Below, piece by piece: positions 26,472 to 34,720 of a stretch of 64,000 nt of DNA (position 1 is the first letter of the stretch; each line of letters begins with the position of its first letter). The stretch lies in NCBI RefSeq assembly GCF_001718315.1, contig NZ_CP013364.1:372001-436000 (forward strand). The letters are read 5' to 3'. This DNA is from Burkholderia diffusa (lineage in GTDB: Bacteria > Pseudomonadota > Gammaproteobacteria > Burkholderiales > Burkholderiaceae). A program made the translations under genes and the position numbers. Under the pieces are notes generated by a model. It had not been told where the DNA came from and did no database searches. It saw only the letters and a list, made by a program, of their open reading frames with translations.

Positions 26472-27587
26472 TCACGCGAAGGTCAACACTTCGGCGACAG
26501 GCTTGCGCGGCTTTTGCGGCCAGTTGCCGGGCGCCGGATAGCCGACCGTGACGAGCATGACGGGAACGTCGGTCGGTGCGAGGTTGAATGCTTCGGCCAC
26601 GCCGTGCGGATCGAAGCCGATCATCGGGCCGGAGACGAGACCCAGATCCTGCGCGGCAAGCATGAGCGTCATCGCCGCCAGCGAACCCGAGCGAATCGCT
26701 TCGTCGCGCTGGAATGTCTGGTTGTTCTTGTACATGTTCTGCGCCGCGCCCACCCAGCCGTTGTACACGGCCTCGTCGATGATGCCGGCGTCCAGCGTCG
26801 GCTTCAACGCGGTGGCGAGCGTCAGATGCGGATCGAGCGTGCCGCACACGATGAACGTGACGGCGGCGTCCGCGACCTTCTGTTGCCCGTAGGCGAGCGG
26901 CAGCAGGCGTGCCTTGGCCGCGTCGCTGCGAACGGCGACGAACTTCCAGTTCTGAAGATTGAAAGCGGACGGCGCGCGGGTGGCGAGCTCGATCAGATCG
27001 CTGATCTGTTCTTCCGACACCGTGCGGCCGGTGTCGTAGCGATTCGCGGAAACACGCGACTTGATTACTTCGGCAATATTCGACACTTGAGAATTCCTCT
27101 CTTCATTGAGTGGGACAACGGGATGAGTGGCAACGCGAGCGTCGCGGTGCTCATCGAGCGCACCGCGTTTCGCGTCCAGGCTGAAACGGCCTGCGCCGAC
27201 GCTTGCCAGAAGCAGGAAGCCCCCGGCCATGGCGACGTTCTTGAGGAACATGACCATCTGCGTCTGGTCCGCGAACTGGTTGTGGAACAGCACGCCGGTC
27301 ACGACACAAAAGGCGGCGAGCAGCCCGGCGACGATGCGGACGCGATATCCGAGGACGATCAGCAGGCCGGTTCCGATCTCGAAGATCACGGTCGGAACGA
27401 ACAGGAGGCCCGGCACGTGGTTGGCTTCCATGTAGCCGCGAATCGCATCCGGGGCGGCGAGCTTCGACAGGCCGGAAAGCAGGAAGATCAGCGCAAGAAA
27501 AACTCGCGCGATCAGCATCGCCGCCGGCTGATATCGGGCGATGCCTGTCGCGGGCAGGGAAATACCGGGCAAGGCGTTCGATTTCAT
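26472..27587 (-). CDS. DoxX membrane domain fused in frame to a nitroreductase
   Basis: One open frame of 371 residues. The N-terminal part (residues about 20-135) is a DoxX-like four-helix membrane domain (ARVFLALIFLLSGLSKLAAPD, FLKNVAMAGGFLLLASVG). The C-terminal part (about 168-371) is an FMN nitroreductase (IKSRVSANRYDTGRTVSEEQ, ATRAPSAFNLQNWKF, AAMTLMLAAQDLGLVSGPMIGFD). The start has TAGGAG upstream. Inside the frame, at 27086, a GTG preceded by AGAGAGGAA begins exactly where a normal nitroreductase would. The gene could therefore make a fusion, a free 204-residue nitroreductase, or both. Nitroreductases reduce quinones and nitro compounds with NAD(P)H. Confidence 0.8.
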   Translation of the reverse strand: MKSNALPGISLPATGIARYQPAAMLIARVFLALIFLLSGLSKLAAPDAIRGYMEANHVPGLLFVPTVIFEIGTGLLIVLGYRVRIVAGLLAAFCVVTGVLFHNQFADQTQMVMFLKNVAMAGGFLLLASVGAGRFSLDAKRGALDEHRDARVATHPVVPLNEERNSQVSNIAEVIKSRVSANRYDTGRTVSEEQISDLIELATRAPSAFNLQNWKFVAVRSDAAKARLLPLAYGQQKVADAAVTFIVCGTLDPHLTLATALKPTLDAGIIDEAVYNGWVGAAQNMYKNNQTFQRDEAIRSGSLAAMTLMLAAQDLGLVSGPMIGFDPHGVAEAFNLAPTDVPVMLVTVGYPAPGNWPQKPRKPVAEVLTFA

Positions 27588-27700
27588 GTTGGACTCCTAT
27601 GGTTTTGATGGAGTTGAATGGTCGATTCGACGTAGTGGTGGAGATCCGGATTCAGCCGGCCCGGCGGGGCAGGTCGCGCTTCATCGCGGCCGATGAGTCG

Positions 27701-28687
27701 TCAGACAGACACGACGATCTTGCCCAGCGCCCGGTTGCTTTCCATCAGGCAGTGGGCGCGGCGGAGTTCATCGAAGTCGAAGGTGTGCGTGCGTAGCGAC
27801 GGCATGCGGCCGTCGGCCGTGGCGCGCGCGATCTCGGGCAGCGGCACGGCCGAGGCCGGCAGCGCCGTCGTGCCGAACATGCCGGACGAGAAGAAGCCGA
27901 GACGCGCACCATCCGGCAGATCGCGCATCGGGTGAAAATGCTCGAGCTCCGCGCCGCCGTGCATGCCGACGACACTCGCCGTGCCGAACGGGCGCAACGT
28001 GCGCAGGGAATCCCTCAGCGTGCTGGCGCCCACGGCTTCCAGTACGGCATCAACGCCGGACGGAAACGCTTTCCTGACGGTCGATGCAATCTGCCCATCG
28101 TCGACGAGCGCAAGATCGGCGCCGACGTCGCGCATCCGTTGCAAATGGGCGTCCGCGCGGCTGGTGGCAACAACCGTGAGGCCGCGGTATTTCGCATAGG
28201 CGATGGCCGCGAGCCCGACCGACGACGTGCCGCCGCGAACCAGCAGCGTTTGGCCGGAGCGGATCGCCAGCATCCTGTCGAGCGCACCCGTTACGGTGAC
28301 ATAGGCTTCCGGCAACGCGGCCAGTTCTTCCCACGATAGCGCCGCGTCGGGCACGGCGACGACATTGCCGCGCGGCACGATGATTTGCTCCGCGTAGCTG
28401 CCCGGTCGAGTGAACTGCAAGCCGCCCATCGCGGTCGCGACGGCCTGCCCGGTTCGAAACTGGTCGGCGGGATCGTGCAGCACTTCGCCGACGGCCTCGA
28501 TGCCCGGCACGCGTGGCTGATCGCCCAGCGGCCCGAGTTTGCCCGAGCGAAGATAGGTTTCGGCGCGGTTGAGCCCGAACGCGCGAACGCGGATCCGGAC
28601 TTCGTCGTCGCCCGGATTCCGAGTCGGGATGTCCTGCAACTGCAGGACGTCCGGGCCGCCGAAGCGTTCAATGACATAGGCCTTCAC
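27701..28687 (-). CDS. Zinc-type alcohol dehydrogenase / quinone oxidoreductase family
   Basis: A 328-residue medium-chain dehydrogenase/reductase. The N-terminal GroES-like domain has VRIRVRAFGLNRAETYLRSG and VPGIEAVGEV; the Rossmann domain has LLVRGGTSSVGLAAIAYAKYRG. The structural-zinc cysteines are absent, as in quinone oxidoreductases that use NADPH. I start it at GTG 28687 because GGAG lies five bases upstream; the longer frame upstream is not homologous. It diverges from the LysR gene at 28920 and lies upstream of the DoxX-nitroreductase gene on the same strand, so all may respond to quinone or electrophile stress. Confidence 0.87.
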   Translation of the reverse strand: MKAYVIERFGGPDVLQLQDIPTRNPGDDEVRIRVRAFGLNRAETYLRSGKLGPLGDQPRVPGIEAVGEVLHDPADQFRTGQAVATAMGGLQFTRPGSYAEQIIVPRGNVVAVPDAALSWEELAALPEAYVTVTGALDRMLAIRSGQTLLVRGGTSSVGLAAIAYAKYRGLTVVATSRADAHLQRMRDVGADLALVDDGQIASTVRKAFPSGVDAVLEAVGASTLRDSLRTLRPFGTASVVGMHGGAELEHFHPMRDLPDGARLGFFSSGMFGTTALPASAVPLPEIARATADGRMPSLRTHTFDFDELRRAHCLMESNRALGKIVVSV

Positions 28688-28845
28688 GAGCACTCCAGAT
28701 GCACGCCGGGCGCACGCGACGCGATCGCCGTAACGGGCGTCTGTATCGTGACGCCGGACGGAATCCGCTTCCGCATGCACTGCCCGAAGTGCGAAAAGTT
28801 GCGTTATGACGGCTCATCCCGCAGACGATGGCCATCGAATGCCTG

Positions 28846-28889
28846 CCATTCTGGATAATTCAAATCTGCAATGTAACTGGCTAGAATGG
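28846..28889. promoter_or_regulatory. Inverted repeat in divergent LysR promoter
   Basis: CCATTCT at 28846-28852 and AGAATGG at 28883-28889 form a 7-bp inverted repeat with a 30-base spacer just before the LysR start. It may be a binding site for that regulator, but the arms are short. Confidence 0.3.
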
Positions 28890-28919
28890 AAACGTTGCTT
28901 TCATTTTTGGTAGGCTGAA

Positions 28920-29810
28920 TTGGATCTCAACGATGTGCGGATATTCGTGGGCGTCGTGCAGACAGGCAGTCTTTCCGGTGCGGCGGCGCGGCTGGAGATG
29001 CCGCTGCCGACGGTCAGCCGCCGGATTCGCGCGCTCGAGAAGCAGCTTCGGGTGCAGTTGCTGGAGCGCACCGCGCGCGGCACCAAGCTGACCGAAGCGG
29101 GAACCCGGCTCTACGAGCACGCTAGCCGCGGCGTCGAAATGCTCGCCGAGGGCGAGCAGGCCGTGGTCAGCGATCAGGCACGGCTGAAAGGGCGGCTGCG
29201 CTTGTCGTTGCCGCCTGCATTCGAGGCGTGGTGGGAACTGTTGTCGGCGTTTCGGAAGCGGTACCCGGATATCGACTTGCATGTCTATTCCACCGAGCGT
29301 CGAGTCGATCTGATCGAAGACGGAATCGATGTCGCACTGCGGATCGGCACGATCTCGCACGAAGCGATGGTGGCGCGCCGGTTGCTGTCCTACCGGCATG
29401 TGCTGGTCGCCAGTTCCGGCTTGCTCGACGCCTTGGGTACGCCGGCGGCGCCGGACGACCTCCACCGGTTCCCGTGCGCCGTCTGGAGCACTGGCGCGAA
29501 TTTCAATCGAGGGTGGCGTTTGGGCGAACGGACGTTCGAACCCGCCGCCGTCTTGTCCACCAATGACTATTCGCACCTGCGCAGCCGCGCGATGTCCGGA
29601 GAGGTGGTCACCGAGCTTCCGCCGTTTCTCGCTGCCGAACCGATCCGGCAGGGACGGTTGACGGCACTGCTTCCCGGCCATCCGCTGCCCGAACAGCAGG
29701 TCAACCTGCTGTATCCATCGCATCGGCATCCGTCGGCGCTGGTTCGCGCGTATCTCGAGTTTTGCCAGTCGCAGGTTGCGTGGTTTGAAAGCGCCTGTGC
29801 CGTTGATTAG
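28920..29810 (+). CDS. LysR-family regulator
   Basis: A 296-residue LysR protein with the helix-turn-helix MDLNDVRIFVGVVQTGSLSG...MPLPTVSRRIRALEKQL and an effector domain from about residue 88 (GRLRLSLPPAFEAWWELL). The start is TTG at 28920, with only a weak GGTAGG upstream. It is transcribed away from the quinone-oxidoreductase-like gene with 232 bases between, the classic arrangement of a LysR regulator and its target. Its 3' end converges on the Kelch lipoprotein gene. Confidence 0.9.
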   Translation: MDLNDVRIFVGVVQTGSLSGAAARLEMPLPTVSRRIRALEKQLRVQLLERTARGTKLTEAGTRLYEHASRGVEMLAEGEQAVVSDQARLKGRLRLSLPPAFEAWWELLSAFRKRYPDIDLHVYSTERRVDLIEDGIDVALRIGTISHEAMVARRLLSYRHVLVASSGLLDALGTPAAPDDLHRFPCAVWSTGANFNRGWRLGERTFEPAAVLSTNDYSHLRSRAMSGEVVTELPPFLAAEPIRQGRLTALLPGHPLPEQQVNLLYPSHRHPSALVRAYLEFCQSQVAWFESACAVD

Positions 29811-29903
29811 CCGGGCGTTTTACGTGATGAGCGGACATGCCGCGGCCGCTGTTGCCTACTTGAATCGTCCGCCGGTTCGTGCGGACGATGCGTCATATTG
29901 CGG

Positions 29904-30912
29904 TTACGGCTCGTATAGCTCCGCCGAAGACAGGTTGCTTTCGCTGGCGCCCGCCGCGACCAGCACCTTTCCGCCATGCAACAGCGTCGCGGTGTGGTTG
30001 TAACGTGGCGCAGCCATCCCGCCGGTGGCCGACCATGTAGCGGTGCCCGAGTCGTACAGTTCTGCATCGGATCGGCCGTTTCCGGAGCCATTGGCGCCTC
30101 CCGCGACCAGCACCTTTCCGGTGGGCAGCAGCGTCGCGGCGTGATCGTAACGCGGTTCGGCCATGCTGCCCATGGCCGACCACATGCCGGTGTTCGGGTC
30201 ATACACCTCGGTGGATGATTGGGTTGCACCTTGCTTGTTGCGACCGCCGGTGACCAGCACCGTGCCGCCCGGCAGCAGGGTCGCAGTGTGAGCCAGCCGT
30301 GCGGCGCCCATGCGGCCGGTGGCAGACCATATTCCGGTATTCGGGTCGTACAACTCCGCTGAATTCGGATCGAGGAGGCTGCCGCCTGCGACCAGCACCT
30401 TGCCGTCGGGAAGCAGCGTCGCGGTGTGGTTGCCACGCGCCAAGGTCATGCTGCCGGCGTCCGACCACATGCCGGTGCTCGGGTCGTACAGCTCTGCGGT
30501 AGCCGAGAGGCTGGTAATCACGCTGAAGCCGCCGGCGACCAACACCTTGCCATTCGGCAGCAGCGTCGCGCTGTGGTAGTAACGCGGCGCGGTCATGCTG
30601 CCAGTGGCTGACCATGTGCCGGTAATCGGGTCATACAGCTCCGCCGAGGACTTGCTGTCGAACCCGTCGGCGCCTCCGGCGACCAGTACCTTGCCGTTGG
30701 GCAAGAGCGTCGCGGTGTGCGTGTGACGCGGCGTAGCCAAGCTGCCGGTGACCGACCACTTGCCGGTGATCGGATCGTACAGCTCGGCTGAAGACTTGCC
30801 ATCGAGGTTGTCGGCGCCCCCCACGACAAGCACAGTACCGGTGGGTAGAAGCGTCGCGGTGTGTTCCGTCCGCGGGATGGCCATGTTGCCGGCGTGTGTG
30901 AATTTACCCACT
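29904..30912 (-). repeat. Seven tandem Kelch-motif repeats
   Basis: Seven consecutive units of roughly 140 bases encode the Kelch blades of the lipoprotein. Their close similarity at the DNA level (recurring blocks such as CACACCGCGACGCTGCT) would allow recombination to change repeat number. Confidence 0.7.
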
Positions 30913-31304
30913 GACACGACCGTAATGTTCACGATGGTCGAGACCGTTCCCGCGCTGTTGGTGCCGGTGACCGAATATGCCGCCATGTCCGTCGCCGAGG
31001 TTGGCGTGCCGGAGATCACGCCCGTGGCCGGATCGAGATTCAGGCCGGCCGGCAACGCCGGCTTCACGCTGTACTGCGTGACTGCGCCGCCGCCGCTCGG
31101 TGAGTTGGGTTCGATCGACTGCCCCACCTGGTACACCACCGAGGCATGGTTGTAGATCAGCGAGGCCGGAATGACGCTAATCCCGTCGACTCCGCCGCCA
31201 CACCCGGTCAGCGTGACAGCAAGCAACCACACAGCGACAAGTGCGCCCCACGAGCGCTTGCGATCCGCTGCGATGGATCGCGAGCCAACTAATCTGCACG
31301 ACAT
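29904..31304 (-). CDS. Kelch-repeat lipoprotein with Ig-like domain
   Basis: A 466-residue protein starting at MSCRLVGSRS (31304), preceded by AGAGGAAAA. The signal ends in the lipobox LTGCGGG, so it should be a lipoprotein. Residues about 45-130 are a putative Ig-like domain (LPAGLNLDPATGVISGTPTSATD). Then come seven near-identical repeats of about 47 residues, each with the pattern R-x2-H-TATLLP-x-GKVLVAGG...SAELYDP-x-TG-x-W, which should close a seven-bladed propeller. It lies downstream of the trimeric autotransporter on the same strand. Such surface propellers bind glycans or proteins; the partner is unknown. Confidence 0.85.
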   Translation of the reverse strand: MSCRLVGSRSIAADRKRSWGALVAVWLLAVTLTGCGGGVDGISVIPASLIYNHASVVYQVGQSIEPNSPSGGGAVTQYSVKPALPAGLNLDPATGVISGTPTSATDMAAYSVTGTNSAGTVSTIVNITVVSVGKFTHAGNMAIPRTEHTATLLPTGTVLVVGGADNLDGKSSAELYDPITGKWSVTGSLATPRHTHTATLLPNGKVLVAGGADGFDSKSSAELYDPITGTWSATGSMTAPRYYHSATLLPNGKVLVAGGFSVITSLSATAELYDPSTGMWSDAGSMTLARGNHTATLLPDGKVLVAGGSLLDPNSAELYDPNTGIWSATGRMGAARLAHTATLLPGGTVLVTGGRNKQGATQSSTEVYDPNTGMWSAMGSMAEPRYDHAATLLPTGKVLVAGGANGSGNGRSDAELYDSGTATWSATGGMAAPRYNHTATLLHGGKVLVAAGASESNLSSAELYEP

Positions 31305-31624
31305 GTAATTTTCCTCTGCGGAGTTTTCTCCCGCTACGGCCCAGGACGGGCGAAGCAATATTGCGGGCAAAGCTGAAAAGCGTAACGTGAACCCTCTCCG
31401 AGGGTCCGGCCGCCAGCCACGCGATGCCGGTTCAAGTACCGGGTACCGGATCGCGCCGCGCTGGCGGGTATTTTGTTTGTGCTGAAGGCCGGCATTCAGC
31501 GGCGCTACCCTGATCAGACGATCGAGGACGTTGCAAGAGAGCGATGGCCTGGGCCGGCGGTCAGGCGCATGGCGAACATGCTTGACCAGCCGGTCGATCG
31601 TCCGAATCACGGCACTGTTGTCAC
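31305..31624. other. Intergenic region between autotransporter and Kelch lipoprotein genes
   Basis: A 320-base stretch between the trimeric autotransporter stop and the lipoprotein start, both on the minus strand. It holds the lipoprotein ribosome site and a small hairpin (GCTGAA and TTCAGC, about 31481-31500). I see no gene. Confidence 0.35.
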
Positions 31625-34441
31625 CTACCAGCGGTAGCCGACGCCTGCGCCAACCGCCACGGTGCCGCGCGTGTTGGTCGAGCCGCTGGCTTTCGCTACC
31701 CACTTCCCGTTGCGGGTGGCGGTCGACAAACCGAATGCGACTGCCGACTGGCCGGCATACGTGCCGCCCGCGACCGACACCATGCTTTCGCCGGGGAGCG
31801 CCGCTTGCGGCAAGTTCGCGATCGCGACGGCCGAAGCGGTACCGGCGTTCGAGTCACGGCGATAATCTTCGACGTCCGAGCGCAGGCTGCCGAGTGCGCT
31901 GTTCATCTGACGCACGTTGACCGCATCGGTCGGTGCCGTGCCGTCCGCGACGTTGGTGATCTGGCGTTCGTTGCCCACCGAGCCCACCGACACCGAGTTT
32001 TCCCGATCCGCGACCGAGTTCTGGCCCAATGCCACCGCGTCTTTGCCCGATGCGGTCGAGCCCTGGCCCAATGCAGTCGCATTTTCCCCCGATGCATTCG
32101 AACCCTGGCCGACCGCGGTGCTGTTGCTGCCGGACGCATTCGAATCCTGACCAATCGCGGCACTACCGCTGCCCGACGCGTTGGCGTTCTGACCGAGCCC
32201 GGTGCTGTTGTTGCCCGTGGCTTGCGAGCCGTCACCGCCAATATTGCCGCTACCGTTTCCGTTCGACACGGCCTGCTCGACAACGTCGATGCGGTTGATC
32301 AGGCCATTGTGGCGGTTCTCGAATTCCTGCTGCATCGCATACAACTGGCTACCGTTCACCGCGTCCATGCTGCCGGCCGAAATCGAGCCGTTGGCAACGT
32401 TCGCGAGCACTGTGCCGCTCGTACCACCCAGCGTCGCGCGCTTCAGTTCGATGTCGTCGTACGTGAGCGCACCGACCATCCGCCCTTCGGGGTCGACCAG
32501 GCCGACCGCTCGCAATTGCGCGATCGTCACTGCATCGCGGTCGCCCTTGCCGTTCGCGAGACCGGTCAATACGCGGTTGCCTTCGGCGCCGGTGAAGTCG
32601 ACGACCGAACCGCCGATGCCGCGCGCGACGGTCACGCTGTTCGTGCTCGCATCGTGCTTCACGAGGCCGATCGCGCCGCTCGACAAATCATGTTGCATTT
32701 GATCGATCGAGGTTTCGGTTCGCGTCACGCGGCCGTCGAGCGTCGTCAGCGATCCGTCGATGCTCTTGATCGCGCTGCCGACGTCCGTCATCGTCCTGCC
32801 GTCCACCGTGTAGGTCGGGGCGGCAATCGAGCCGTCGGCATTGACCGTGGCGCCGCCGCCCAGCGCAGCGGCGACGCTCGCCGCCGTGCCGTGCAGTTGG
32901 GAGCCGTTCACCGCTTCGCTGCTGGCGGCATTAACCGCGCCATTGGCGACGCCTTTGAGCGTGCGAGCGCCGTCGGCGCCGGTGAAGTCCACCGCCGTGC
33001 CACCCTTGGTGCTGGCGACGGTAACGTCCGCGCCTGCGCTTGCCTGCTGCACGAGACCTGCCGTGCCATCCGAGATTCCGGACAGCGAGTTCTGAAGGTC
33101 GGCGATGTTGGTTTCCGCCGTGCCGACGCGCGTGTCGAGTCCGCCAATGGCCGAGGTGTTTTTCGCGATATCGGTTTCTGTGGTGTCGACGCGCTTGCCG
33201 ATGTCGGTGATACCCGTCGCGTTGTCCGCAATGTTTTTGTTGGCGGCGGTAAGGTTACCGTCCAGTGCGTTGAGCGCACCGCCGACATCGCGGTGCGTGC
33301 CGCCGTTGGCGAGCGTATAGGTCGGCGCAGCGATTGTACCGTCCGGGTTGACACCGGCACGACCGCCCAGCACTGTCGTCACGCCCTTGAGTTGCGAGAG
33401 GTTGACCGCGTCCGTGTCCTGCGTGCCGCGCGCTACGCTGATGATCTGGCGTGTCGCCGTGGCCGTGCCATCGCCGCCGCTGCCTACCGAGACGGCAGAC
33501 AGGCTGCTGCCGCCTTGGCCGGCAGCCCGATTGGCGATGGATTGGCTGCCCAACGCAACGCCGTCGTTCACCGTCGCGGACGCCGTTGCGCCAAGCGCCA
33601 TCGCGCCCGCTGCGGTGGCGCGCGTGCCGGTGCCGATCGCAATGGAATCGTCGCCCGACGCAGCGGTGTTGTCGGTCGTGTTCTGAGTCGCGTCTTGGTC
33701 GCCGGAATCGGCCGTGGCAGCTGCGCCGAACGCGATGGAGCGCGCCCCCGATGCATCAGCGGATGTGCCGATGGCATTCGCATCCACGCCCCGGCTCGTC
33801 GCCAGCGTGCCTAATGCATTGGAGCGATTCGCGACTGCCGCTGTAAAGGAGCCGAGGGCGATCGATTGCGAGCCGCTACTGTAGGATGCCGAGCCGAATG
33901 CAAGCGTGTTGCGTCCGAGCGCATTGGCGAAGCCGCCAAAAGCGGCCGCGCCGATCCCGCTGGCAAGGGAATTTGACCCTACGGCTGTCGCGCCAAGCCC
34001 TGTGGCTCCAGCATACGATCCAATTGCAGTGGCAGCCACACCGCTATTGTCCGAGTTGATGTCGAAGCCGAGACCGTCCGTACGTCGGTTTCCGAGGATC
34101 TTAATACCCCACTTGTTATCGGCCTGTGCGGAAGCGCCTTCACCCAAGAGTGTTTCCTCGGCGGCCGTGGCGAAGGAGGGAACCGCAAATCCCGCAGCCG
34201 TCATTGCCACTAAAGCGCACAGTACCCAAACTCTGCGCTGGGCGTCTGCTCCGGACGCCGCGCACGGCAGCGCCAACTTTCCGACGGCAAACAGCCGGGT
34301 AAACTTCGGCGATGCACCAGTTGCGGAGCCAGCCGCAGCGGAGCGTGCGCTTTTCGTTTTTCCGAACGATTTGACCCGCTCATCCGCAGCGACCCACACG
34401 CCCGTTGCAACGTTCCAGATGACCCGATATACCTTGTTCAT
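31625..34441 (-). CDS. YadA-like trimeric autotransporter adhesin
   Basis: A 938-residue type Vc secretion protein. It opens with the extended signal region (MNKVYRVIWNVATGVWVAADE) before a hydrophobic core (VLCALVAMTAAGFAV). Residues about 110-330 are head repeats of the type AIGSYA, AVGSNS, AFGG. A neck follows (GTQDTDAVNLSQLKGV), then a stalk of coiled-coil segments with repeated 'AVNGSQL' necks. A second head of 14-residue repeats and a final neck (DAVNVRQMNSAL) precede the membrane anchor. The last 60 residues end VAVGAGVGYRW, a C-terminal aromatic residue as in YadA. Three chains form one barrel and the passenger binds host or matrix components. Confidence 0.93.
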   Translation of the reverse strand: MNKVYRVIWNVATGVWVAADERVKSFGKTKSARSAAAGSATGASPKFTRLFAVGKLALPCAASGADAQRRVWVLCALVAMTAAGFAVPSFATAAEETLLGEGASAQADNKWGIKILGNRRTDGLGFDINSDNSGVAATAIGSYAGATGLGATAVGSNSLASGIGAAAFGGFANALGRNTLAFGSASYSSGSQSIALGSFTAAVANRSNALGTLATSRGVDANAIGTSADASGARSIAFGAAATADSGDQDATQNTTDNTAASGDDSIAIGTGTRATAAGAMALGATASATVNDGVALGSQSIANRAAGQGGSSLSAVSVGSGGDGTATATRQIISVARGTQDTDAVNLSQLKGVTTVLGGRAGVNPDGTIAAPTYTLANGGTHRDVGGALNALDGNLTAANKNIADNATGITDIGKRVDTTETDIAKNTSAIGGLDTRVGTAETNIADLQNSLSGISDGTAGLVQQASAGADVTVASTKGGTAVDFTGADGARTLKGVANGAVNAASSEAVNGSQLHGTAASVAAALGGGATVNADGSIAAPTYTVDGRTMTDVGSAIKSIDGSLTTLDGRVTRTETSIDQMQHDLSSGAIGLVKHDASTNSVTVARGIGGSVVDFTGAEGNRVLTGLANGKGDRDAVTIAQLRAVGLVDPEGRMVGALTYDDIELKRATLGGTSGTVLANVANGSISAGSMDAVNGSQLYAMQQEFENRHNGLINRIDVVEQAVSNGNGSGNIGGDGSQATGNNSTGLGQNANASGSGSAAIGQDSNASGSNSTAVGQGSNASGENATALGQGSTASGKDAVALGQNSVADRENSVSVGSVGNERQITNVADGTAPTDAVNVRQMNSALGSLRSDVEDYRRDSNAGTASAVAIANLPQAALPGESMVSVAGGTYAGQSAVAFGLSTATRNGKWVAKASGSTNTRGTVAVGAGVGYRW
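31985..32230 (-). repeat. 42-base coding repeats in the second head of the autotransporter
   Basis: About six units of 14 codons encode the pattern G-x2-S-T-A-x-G-Q-x-S-N-A-S with the AxG head motif. The units are similar in DNA, so expansion or contraction is possible. Confidence 0.65.
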
Positions 34442-34720
34442 TCTCGCCTTTACGTTGAATATCAGAATGACTGGATATTAAATAGCGGCGAGAATATGAA
34501 ATATAAGAATCGTCCTAAAAGCTGTTTTCTGACAACGAGACAGAGGGCATCAAGAACGGTGCGAGAGCGGACGATATTTACTGATTCTCCGATCTTGACG
34601 CCTCCATCCTCAATGCATTCTATACGTCCAAATAAATCAAGCATTCCATAATTAATAGCGTAGATAACGATTTTAAAAAGCACGTCGCGGCGCCCCCTAC
34701 AGCGCTGACGAACCTGCCTC
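34442..34720. other. AT-richer region between adhesin genes
   Basis: A 279-base region that holds the upstream sequences of the autotransporter gene (minus strand) and follows the two-partner transporter stop. It is visibly richer in A and T than the flanking genes. I see no gene in it. Confidence 0.4.

Noticed and set aside
31985..32230. CRISPR-like array
   Set aside because: The regular repeats are in frame and encode YadA-type head motifs; there are no spacers of constant length and no cas genes.
31805..33814. 669-codon plus-strand open frame
   Set aside because: It is the complement of the trimeric autotransporter, whose repeats keep the opposite strand open.
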